Shown: positions 24,195 to 35,100 of the stretch, one piece after another
Layout of the letters: the number at the start of each line of letters is the position of its first letter
Numbering within the stretch: position 1 is the stretch's first letter
Source of the DNA: Agrypnia vestita
Lineage: Eukaryota > Arthropoda > Insecta > Trichoptera > Phryganeidae
Length of the DNA stretch: 64,000 bases
Reading direction: 5' to 3'
Assembly: GCA_016648135.1 (NCBI GenBank)
Contig: JADDOH010002331.1
Span: 186,001 to 250,000, forward strand
The notes under the pieces: generated by a model
What the model saw: the letters and a program-made list of their open reading frames with translations, nothing else
Database searches by the model: none
What the model was told of the DNA's origin: nothing
Program-made: the position numbers and the translations under genes

Positions 24195-27100
24195 TACATG
24201 TGCTTTTAAAAAAAGTATTTGGGGGGTAAGTTTGTAGAACTCTACTATCAAACATATGGAAATAATTAAAAACACTTGTTTTTTATTCGGAATATTTTGA
24301 GTATGTCCAAATTTTTCAAGAACGCAATACAGGATTTTATCCCCAGGGGAATCAAGATATATTATAGATGTCTCATAGAGACGAAGCTATATATTTATAT
24401 AGTAAAGTAGTTATGGAAGTCTTTTTTTTGGGTTTACCAGCGGTACGATTGGCTTAAGTGATCACTTTCACAATGTAACGTTCACCAATTCAAAAATATT
24501 TTATGAAATTTACCTAAAATAAAGAGTTGTCAAGTAAATGCACACAAACACACTGCGCGATATAGTGAGTTATCGGCAGGGATATGGTAAAATACACATT
24601 TTTTCTGATGATTGAATATCTTATGGGAATTAATCAAAGTGAGATTGCAGCTCTCACAGACTTAAAATCAAACTGAAACCTTTTTTACAGTGTTTTCAAC
24701 AAGAATACTTCTTAAGTTAATGTGTTTTTACGCATGTAAAGTTGTACCGGGACGCCGGAGAGAGCTAAATGAGGAAGTTTTCTCCGCCGCCCCCTTTGAA
24801 GGCATACAGCGCAAGTAATATTTACATGACAGACTTGAAAATATTACTACAAGACGCGCCCAGTCAATACCTATCCATTAGTAATGCTAAGACATCGATA
24901 AACATTTGGTCACTAATTTTTAATAAATTTAATCTGACCACCACTGAGGTAAATTTCTGCCGGAATCACAAAAATAGAAATAACTTCTGACAGAAGTGTC
25001 CGATCTTGATGAATCTTTTTGCATCATGATCGCAAAGTAAATACCTATTCAGAGAGTATACACATGCCTATATAGGCTCATGTTTTGACTTGGAAGAAAA
25101 ATTGACCTTTTGAACCTTTCTTAAAAACGCGATAAGTATCAAAAACCACTTTGTCCATAGACGAAAGTGGTATCAAAATACTCGTTAGGGCGAGTACTAT
25201 GCAGTAATCATGGAAAGCATCGCGTAACAATTAAACTACCTACTTTTATGACCTGATTTAACTTCGACCCTTCACGGTCGACATAATTAACGCATTTTCA
25301 TAAATTAGTAGGACCTGCAGGTCCGATGAACTTTGTCACGGCCTTATGCAAGGTCAGGCCTATACGTGACATAGTTTGTAACCCTGTGGGATGCATGCAA
25401 AACCTGTAATTAACCATTTTTTGTCTTCAGACCGGGATCAGTACGGCCGCTCGCGGGTCTAGTTCCTAGAAGGGCCGCGAGATGACACCAGTCGCGGTTC
25501 AAACCGCGGCGACAGAGAGGGGAGATTTGGCTCACTCTGATTGGGTTACGTAACATGCTGTCGTATCATATCTTGTAAATCTCTGAGAATGTTATATAAT
25601 AAAAAGGTTTTGTAGAGCGGTCACCTGTTACGCTCACGCGTGGTGATTTAAACGCTGTCGGACCACTTTCATCTGCATTTTATTTATCTCCCGATACCTA
25701 TTGGAGAATTCTGCTGGGACCTGACTACTGCAGTGAACCTACGATCCAGCCTCCGCGATCTTCGGCGCCCCTGGCTGAGAATTTTGGACAACGGCCGGTG
25801 CTTCTCTATGACGAATTTCGCATCACAGCGAAAGTATGCTGTTTGACACGAGACACCCGTGCTGTATTTTTCCGGCCATTACTACGCTTCTTGGCCGACG
25901 GAGCGGACTGAGCGGACCGCCCTATGTTTTGTTTGTTCTGTGCGGGACAATTGTTTTTAGAATCGTGCAGAAATACAAAAGCCTACATTCATTCTTGAAA
26001 TCATATAGTAGGTACCTATCTCTTTCAATAGTTTTCATATAAGTGAAAAATATTTAGATTGATAATGCCCTCATAAGGCAAAACGCGTCTTAGAAAATCA
26101 AAATGTAGAACAAAAACAAGTGTTTTTATTTCCATATGTGTGTATATATGCTTTATTTTTGTAAAATAAATAAATGTTAAAGAAAACTTTAAAGTGCTCT
26201 TTTATTAATATTTGTAGCAGATCCTCTTCCCATCGAATTTTAAAAAAAAAAAAAGGCGTGTGATGGGCCATGTAGCCGAATTTCTCCCAAAGTTTTAATA
26301 TCTCTGACTTTAATAATAATAATAAATACCGTTTAATCCAGCATGACCAAGATAGGTGTGCAAGACCTGGTCCGCCATATAAGTATAAAAGTTGTTACAG
26401 GTTTACAAAATTATACATAATACAACAATAATAAAACGCTGTATTAACCACCTAAGTACATCTGTAGTATCTCTGCAGCCGATGCCATTTCATGGCCAGG
26501 GACTCCGCTCTCCAAGAGAGCGCCGCCTGTACGAGACAGTTGGTGCTCTCCTCGCTTTGCACCGGCAACACGGTGTCTCATGAGCGAGGCGAATCCATGC
26601 ACACGAGCTTCTGCAAACATCGCTACAGGACCGCGTCAACCCAAACAGCATTTTGTAGTTTATTATGTGTGTATGTTGCATTCAGAGGGAAATAACAAAC
26701 AGACAACAAGTAACACCACAAACAATTGTAGTCACTCAAATACCTACATTTTTTTCTTAGATTATGTTAATCTTCATAAGGCATACGCTGATTTATTTTT
26801 TCATTACTATAGTTTCGAAAGGAGCTAGCCTTCTCATCATCATGTGCAATTAATAATTAATCTAAATGGCAGAGTGGTAAAAACCATTGCTGTTTATTTA
26901 ATTCTAAAAAGAAACAGCAATTCAAAATTAAAAAGACAATAAAACATTATGTAACAACTTGCCACTTCTCTGGGAAAAAATCATCAAATTAAGGTAAAGT
27001 CACCAGTCACGGACAATATAGGTAAGCGATTTTTTTTTGTTTTTGCTTTGTAATTTGTTCATTTTTCAATATACATTCTTTGTGTTTTGGAGGTAAATAA

Positions 27101-28328
27101 AAAGTCCTTTTCTCAGTCAGTATTCAATGTTTAATTTCAGTTTAATACTCAGTGCAATAAAATATAATAAAAAAACAACACTCCTACTCAGACACCATCA
27201 ATGGACAATGGGTCCAGTGTTGGACCCCCAATTATGGACATTATCTAAGTATGAACAGACATCAATAGACAGTAAATACTCCAGTGTAGGACCCCCAATT
27301 ATGATCAGCTAGTTATGGAAATATGCATAATCAAGTAAAAGACAAAAGTATTTATTATTAACGAAATGCTTTTTTTAAAGATAACCAGAAAGAAAAAAAT
27401 GAAGAGAACCACTTTTTTCCTGGCCGATTGTTTGTGAACGGACAGGAATTTCTAGAGAAACATGAAGACATACTAGAACAGACGTATGATAGATACATGA
27501 GAAAAAATAAAAATAATGAAGTTCACTTTATGGACACTGTCCATGATTGGGTGTACGTGCTTGAATAATATCCAGTTATGGACACCGGTAAATTTTAGGT
27601 TTAGAATGCCAAATATGAACACCGGTAAATTTTACGTTTAGTATGCCAATGAAATTTAAGTTATTATATTATAAAAGTAATATATTACTATTGATAAATC
27701 ACTAAATAATATGAATTTCAACAACAACGATACACCTGATACAAAATAAGATGTTAAGTGTACTTATTTGTATCGCGATTCTTGTAATAAATTATGATTC
27801 CTGACACTAAATGACACCGCGCAACTAACAACCGTGATATCCGCAAACAAAGTGGCTGTGGCGGGTCAAAAACGGTTAGTATGACAGCTAAAATCTGATT
27901 TGAGCTAAACCACAACTGATCAGTGTAGTCATATGAAAAAAAATTTACCTCCAAAATTCGCGTTTGCTTAATTTTGGAGGTAAATTTAAAAAAAGTCCCC
28001 ATGGCTGGTTCGCTTCCATAATAGGCGCCATAACCTTACGATGCTAAAAAATAACATGTTTGTACGATGAAAAATAGTCAAATGGCCGTATTCTGAAAAA
28101 AGCAATATTGGAATCATAAGATTCAACACTTAATAGACGAGAATAAAAATAAAGAATAAACGAGACATAAGTGTACATTGGTGTTTGTTTCTTTCGGTTT
28201 CTACTTGATAGAGAGAGGGACAAAGAAGTTGATGACGCCCATGACGGTTATCTGTCAAACCCCATACATGTATATGTGCACTTACTATATAAAAATTGAT
28301 TGATAGACTAAATGTCGTGACTGAATAA
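24195..28328. other. Intergenic DNA with scattered repeat fragments
   Basis: No supported host gene. Visible items are a 14-bp perfect palindrome GGACCTGCAGGTCC at 25311-25324, a GC-richer stretch at 25430-25930, and duplicated GGACCCCCAATTATG words at 27216 and 27287. A coding-like remnant at 27398-27568 is listed separately. Other open frames here have no recognisable family. Confidence 0.3.
27398..27568 (+). pseudogene. Unidentified coding-like remnant
   Basis: A 56-codon open stretch without a start codon, with protein-like composition: PGRLFVNGQEFLEKHEDILE, then QTYDRYMRKNKNNEVHF, ending HDWVYVLE and stop. It lies among repeated ATGGACA and GACACCGGTAAATTTTA words that look like transposon termini. 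I do not recognise the family. It is probably the end of a transposon gene. Confidence 0.3.
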
Positions 28329-28473
28329 GGCCCGGTTGTTTCAAGTTCGATCAAAGTAAGCGGTCGATCAGAGCATAGATTTTTACGAAAACGGATCGTC
28401 TGATTGGTGGAGAACGTAAAAATCTATGCTTTAAAAGATCGCTTACTTTGATCCAACTTGAAACAACCGGGCC
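28329..28473. mobile_element. PIF/Harbinger-like MITE, copy 1 (145 bp)
   Basis: Near-perfect hairpin. The left arm starts GGCCCGGTTGTTTCAAGTTC and the right arm ends with its inverse (…TTGAAACAACCGGGCC). A TAA direct repeat flanks it at 28326-28328 and 28474-28476. A second copy of identical length is at 34745-34889. Confidence 0.88.
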
Positions 28474-29548
28474 TAAGGCATTTTACTGCGGAACCAATTC
28501 TGTGTGAACTTCTTCAGGGGATTCATCTTTCGAGAAGAAAGGGTAGGTATTCGCCAGCTGTTAAGACGATTTGCCCCCATCCAACAATACAACGTGGCAA
28601 TATCAAATCTAGATATTTCTTTGTTACTCCTGCGGTTCTATGCTCTGGTTGTTCACTCATTTCGCTGTCCATTAATGTTCTAAAATTCTATGTTGCAACT
28701 AGTAATCTTTTAAGGTTTTGATTTTGTTTTTTTCTGTGTACTTTTGTATTTGCAATCAGATAAAATGAAGTTATTTTTGGGCACCTTTTCTAGTCCCTCC
28801 TCTCATTTGAAGGGGAGTAGAACGGTTCCTGAATAGGAACACTCTGTCACCCATACCGCCCCCTAATCCTAGCGTTGTTCCTCCACCCTGATAGGAAGAT
28901 GACTATAGTGCACAGGCTGCACACATTGGGTACTATTATAGATAGAGGTAATGGGAATGACACGGTGGAGCGCTGCCAAAGGTGCTCGTTACTGCAACCT
29001 TGCAAGGAATCTATGGAAAGGATAGGATTTGGGAAAGAAATACCTACTCCTTTCTGGGCACAGGACCAGCTCTGGCGCTCAATTAGAAGCCTTCATCTAG
29101 CAGTATTTATTCCAAATTACAGTCAGTTTACTTTGTCAAACTGACAACTTCGGTAGGATATACTATGTCTAAACATTGCTGCTGGCAGAATCAATGGGTT
29201 ATGTAAATGTTGAAGAGAAGTTGCCAGATATTCTCTTATTGATTGATGCTCCTATTTGTATTTCGAGACTCACACTAATATCTCACTCACATAAAACATT
29301 ATAAAACTAATCACCCTATGAATTCACATATAAATTGAGCTATAAGTACGTTTATAAAATGTAAAAAAAAGTGTAAATTTTCTAGGACATTTTTTACAGT
29401 TCAAAATTTAACTTTTATTTTTTAATTTGTATATATACCCCATATATCTTGCATACACAATACTTCACAAACACACATGCAAAAACCTCGGCAAAGTCAG
29501 CGTATGCAGAATCCGCCTGTAGTCGACCGTCCGAGGAATTAAGGTACA

Positions 29549-30267
29549 GATACACATGCTTCTTTAGTGGCATGCTAATGAGCATGCCACTAATAAGCAT
29601 GCCCTAACAACTGTACACACTTGCTCATTACTGGCATGCTTATTAGTGGCATGCTCATAAATAAGCATGCCCAAAGCTAACAATCAAACACACATGCTTA
29701 TTAGTGGCATGCTCTTGTCATAGAATAGAGACGCTCTTGTTCAAAATGGAAACTTTGCAAACTGAAATAGAAAATTCAAGTGAACCAATAAATCAAAAAA
29801 GTTCCCGAGTTTCCATCCGCACATTTTTGATTTTAGTTTATATAATTTTTATTGTAAGATTTGAAATATTCATGCCTATTAATAAAGTTTCGTAAACATT
29901 ATTTCTCACTATATTATTTTTACACAACGGTGACCGAGTATTCCGCAGACATTCGTGATTTCTATAATAAGTCACGAAAAGTAATGTTTGAGAAGATCGC
30001 ATCGATAATACTAGCCGCGGAGCCCGCGAATAACATAAGCATGCTCATAAATAAGCAAGTCTGTTCACACATGCTCCAAAGATACCCCTTCTCTATGGTG
30101 AATGACAGTGGCATGCTTATAAATCAACCAGCAGTTGATTTTTGAGCATGCCACTAGGTGGCATGCTCACTTCTAGCAATGTGCGTACACACATGCCACT
30201 AATAAGCATGCCACAGTCAAAGTCGATACTGTGCATGCTCACGTGCCACTAAAGAAGCATGTGTATC
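29549..30267. mobile_element. TIR element filled with GCATGC palindromes (719 bp)
   Basis: Exact 24-bp inverted repeats (GATACACATGCTTCTTTAGT and four further bases) bound the element at 29549-29572 and 30244-30267. Inside, the word GTGGCATGC or its inverse recurs many times. It includes two 11-bp-arm palindromes just inside the ends (29570-29595 and about 30144-30168). A short frame at 29747-29895 (METLQTEIENSSEPINQK) and another at 29861-30145 are not recognised. No clear target duplication was found. Confidence 0.7.
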
Positions 30268-30508
30268 AGACGCCTTACAGATAAACTATGAATATATTGA
30301 AAGATTTTTTTGTTTTCATTTTTTGAAACGCTTCAGTAGACCAAGGGGGCTAATGACTGAAGTCGTTGCATCACAAAAACACCCAAGTTTGAGTAAATTA
30401 CATTGATTTATTGTGACCTCATTGCTATTCAAACTGAAAACACTCAGTATAATGCCCACTGACCTATGAGGGCTGTTTTAAGATATAATAATGTTACTTA
30501 GTTCTTAC

Positions 30509-31340
30509 TAGGGATGGGCGTTGAATGGACGGACTAGTTGAAATCAACCGTTTACGTTTATCGCATGGACTAGTTGAATTCGTAGACGGTGGACGATTCG
30601 AGATTCAACGTAGTGCAAAGCAACGAGCGAGAGCAAGACAAAACGTCTCCGTTTATTTCTCTCTCATCTCTCGCTGTCGACTTGTAGACGCCATAGACGG
30701 CTCGACGGGTAATTTCATTTCAACTACATGACCATAGAGTGCAGATCTGTGTACACGAACTATGACAGAGACTTGAAATTTGAATGCATGCATAGGGTGA
30801 GATAGGCTTAATAATCTATTATCTATTATTTTTTACTTGATTTGTGCGACGTTTCGGTGAATTCCCAATTTTGCGCTGTATAAAATAAAACAATTCTGTT
30901 TAATTATTTTACTTTTATTGAACTAATATTTTACTGCTTACACCTGATATTGTTGTGTATACCTACTTCTTTCTTTATTATATATAGAAAGAAGTATATA
31001 AAACAATGTGTAAAAGCCTATAATGTGCGTAAACAAATAAATAATAAAATATTTATTTTTACATATAAGCACAACTAGCGGTTATACTTTCCCCGAAACT
31101 ATATTCCTTCGAGCTTTTTTAAATTTTAAAAATTAACGTTATAAAAATAGCCAACAGTTGAGCCGTCGAGCAGCGTCGCGTCGAACCGTAGACAGTTGAC
31201 CATCGTCCCGATGTTTAGATAGAACGTCCACGACGTCCGCGTAATGAAGTTGACGCGTCAACTAGTTGATCGTCTCGTCGATGGACGGACGTGGACGGTC
31301 TCGTTTCGTCATCGGTAAATACGTCGACGACTCATCACTA
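30509..31340. mobile_element. hAT-like non-autonomous element, short copy (832 bp)
   Basis: Begins TAGGGATGGGCGTTGAATGG and ends GACGACTCATCACTA, a degenerate inverse. It is flanked by a perfect 8-bp direct repeat GTTCTTAC (30501-30508 and 31341-31348). The 8-bp duplication and TAGGGATGGGC ends are hAT hallmarks. Sequence inside both ends is shared with the longer element at 38997-43735. No transposase was recognised. Confidence 0.85.
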
Positions 31341-31839
31341 GTTCTTACTCAAATTTAACTGTTATATCGAGGTTTTAATATAATGTCGGATTTTTTAAAT
31401 AAGATAAGGGTATTTAAATTATTATTAAAAGGAATTTTGAATTAAATAAATGTACATAGTTGTAAATAATGCAAAGAATAAATGTAGTTGCAAAGAATTA
31501 AAATTTTAAGGATGTTAGAATTAAATAAATGTAGTTGCAAAAATATTTTTTATTTCAAATAAAATATTTATAAAGAATAACAAAAAAAACATAATTTTTA
31601 ATTATTGACCTTTTTTGGTCTCTTCTATAATGTTGAATATGTAAAATGACAAACATGGTTTATTTTCACTGCTGTGTTATCACACTTTGATTTCTAAATA
31701 AATCTATCGTGAGGACAAAATCATTTATTACACTGATATATGATGTAATTTGCATTTTTATTTTAAAAAAACAATAATATAAAAATATGGTATTTTTTAT
31801 TTATAATATATATATTTTTTTATATATTTTTTTATTAAA

Positions 31840-32005
31840 GGGGGATGGAGGATAGAAGTAGAGAGGGGGAGGAGAGGAGGATAGAGATCGAAGGGGGGAG
31901 GAGGAGGAGAGAGGAGAAGAAGGAGAGGAGGAGGAGAGAGGAGAGGAAGGTAGAGGTAGGAGGAGAGGAGGGAGAGAAGGGATGAGTGAGAGAAGGAAGA
32001 GGAGA
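31840..32005. repeat. Long polypurine tract (GGA/GAG-rich)
   Basis: About 165 bp of almost pure A and G on the plus strand (GGAGGAGAGG-type repeats), following an AT-rich run. It ends about 110 bp beyond the stop codon of the DXO-like gene, so it would be in or near that gene's 3' region. Such a tract can form triplex DNA. Here that is only a sequence-based possibility. Confidence 0.8.
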
Positions 32006-32112
32006 TAAAAATTATATTATTATAAATTTATTTATAAAAATATAAAAATTAAAAATAAATGTACGCACAGAGTGGTGCGAAACACAATGAATCAAGCTCA
32101 AATCTTCACATA

Positions 32113-35100
32113 TTAATCAAACATATTAATGAACCAATCAGAGAGAATGGAAATATCCTCATCAGGCAGCGGGCTGACGAGTCGAACATTAGAACCTGGC
32201 ATTCTCTGGAACACCAGCTCTATGATGGGAAGGTTCCGTACGTTGCGCACGCTACCGCCGGGTATCCGACTGATCTCTCGAGCGAAGCAGTCCTTAATAT
32301 ACTTTAGCAACTCATCGCAGAAGTTCATGCAGACATTAGGATCCCAAAAATTCTGTAATAAATACTGCATAATTATCATATTCTTCAAGAAAACTTAAAC
32401 AATTCACATAAAATTGTCAAAAAAGAATGTACCTACATCCTACATAGTTGATAAAATCTTACAGTTACACCATAAGCAATAAAATTCTGGCTGAAGTTTT
32501 AAAAATCGTATTGACATTTTGTAAGATTCATTAACTTTAAATTAATCATTGTTCATCCTAAATTAACTTAATACATATTCCGAAGTTATCACATAGAGAG
32601 ATTCTGACAGACTCGGCATTATTATTATAATTTTTGTTGTCGATAGTGGTTGTTACTCGGCATTTTTTACAATTTGTTTTGTTCAATGTATGAATCATTC
32701 ATTATTGGAGATGCTCATTAGGCAAGGTTAGCTTAAGTTAGGTAGGTTAAAACTGTTTCATATTTTATTTATGTATGTGTTTTTTTTCTAATTTATTACT
32801 CCCGTTATATTAACTCGTGGCTTGCTTGCCGTCAACAAAAACTTTGGATCGATTCAAAAATCGTCAAAACCCTTTTCCCGTGATCCAATTGAGCTAAAAC
32901 TTGGCAAGCAGACTCGTGGAGACGATCAAGAAGATCTATCAAATTTTCGTTAAAAAAAATTAATAATTATAGTATAATTTCGGATTTTTAGAAATTTTAT
33001 TGGTTTTTTCAAATTGGAACATTACAAAAAATTGATTAGCAACGGCGCAGCGACCCGATAACGTCGCGGAATGTTTTCTAAAATTAAATTACTCCGTCGG
33101 TATAATAGGTACATCACTACGAATTTTGAAAATTTACAAAACAATTGGTTCACAGATGACACCAAAATTGGGTTTTTTGGGAAAAAATCAAATAATAATT
33201 TATTTCTTTTAGATTTCTGCTTAGTTTTGAAGAATTCTACATTACTCAAATCTGATTCTGACTAAATAATTTGACGCTGGAAATTCATAAGTACGATATT
33301 GATGATAATTGAATCTATCAAAATCTTGACATCTCAAAACATCTGACATTTTGGAAATATATTAAATTTCTGTAAGTTTAGTGTTATGTTATATGTTTTA
33401 ATTCGTCTTTAATTATTGTTATATTTTACAAAGAAAGGGAGTATAGTAAAAACTTGGTTTTTATGGGTTGTTTTTTTACTTTCAACATGTTTTTGTAACT
33501 TTTTGAGTTTTCTGGAATAACTGCCGTGTTTCAATGACCTTTCTGGCCAAAGTTTTGGATCCCATTACATGGTCCAAAAGACTCTGAATGGCTGTGAATG
33601 CCTATTTGTTTGTCATTTTTAATGTCTACAAGAATATAATTGTTTTTATAACATTTTCGTTAATTGTACTTCATACTGTGCATGAACACATAAAAAGCTT
33701 CGTGATAAAAAATATCAAAAAAATGTTGATATTTTTTATCACGAAGCTGATGAGTGTTCAGTCTCACTGAGACCGGTCGTGGCCGTCATGGAGACCGATT
33801 ACAGATAATCTAAAATATAAATACCCGACTCATGCTGGGGAAGTTTGACACTCGGTACGTTTGGATCTCTGTGACTATTCCCTCATCATCCCGGTAGCCG
33901 CAGAGCAAGGTCTCTGTACCGCTTAAGAAACAGTGCAGCCACCAGGAGCGAAGGGTGTGTTGTCTGTAACAACAATGTTAGAATGGCTTAAACTATATTA
34001 CAACTATGCTATAATTAGAGCAAACAATGATCAACACCACATTGCAAATGTGTAAAAACAATTTTACTAGAGATAATGTCAATGGGTCTTCTAGAGGACG
34101 ACAATGTAAAATTGGGAATATGAAAGGAATTCAACTCAGGACTTTCAGATGATATCACAGTAGAATCTTGTTAATTCAAAATTCAAGGGACATAAGAATT
34201 CAAAATTCAAGGGACATAATTCGAATTATGCGGAACTCCGGTAATTTGGAAATCAAGGTACCAAAAAAACAATTGTTATGTGATTGCTAAATTAGACAAA
34301 AATCATAAAACCCATGAAAAAGGTGGTTCGTGTTGTGAAAAATGCATGTATTTTTGCATATTTCAAGAAATTATTTTAAAAATGATTAAAACAAATTATC
34401 AAATTAATTTAATTAATTAAATTTAATTTTATTTATTTAGTAATTTATTATGACATTATTTATTAATTAAATTTAGTTAAAAAAACAAATTAATTTAATT
34501 AAAAAAAAATAATAATTTAACTATGCCGATACGAAGATCGCAACATTTATATTAGTTAAGTACCCGATATTTACATATTTGCTTTTCTCACATGCGAAAT
34601 TTTAAAAATAATCTTTGCATTTATGGAAGCATTCGCCAATCTTCACTAGATTTTAACTTTTTTCCCAAAATTAACGTTCAACTTAAAGGGGCTTTACTGC
34701 AGATAGTGCAGATGATTTTAATTGTGTTCTCAATTATTGCCTTAGGCCCAGTTGTTTGAAGTTCGATCAAAGTAAGCGATCGATCAGAGCATAGATTTTT
34801 ACGAAAACGGATCGTCTGATTGGTGGAGAACGTAAAAATCTATACTTTAAAAGAACGCTTACTTTAATCCAACTTGAAACAACCGGCCCTTAATCAGACG
34901 ATTTAGACGGTGTAGACACTCCATCAATCAATCAATTGCGATCAATCTCTAACTGTATCCGTAAAATGATGTGATAAGGGAAATAATAAGTTTTTGTTTT
35001 AAACTATCAGCTTATTCTGCGCCACCCTAGCCACAGGAATTGTCCCATTAAATTGGCTTAAAGCCACTTTTGTCAAATCAAAAGCAGAAAAATGCGGTGA

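Noticed and set aside
33750..33972. Solo LTR beginning TGTTCAG and ending GTAACA after the hairpin
   Set aside because: The ends look right, but the flanking bases (ATGAG and ACAAT) are not a target duplication.
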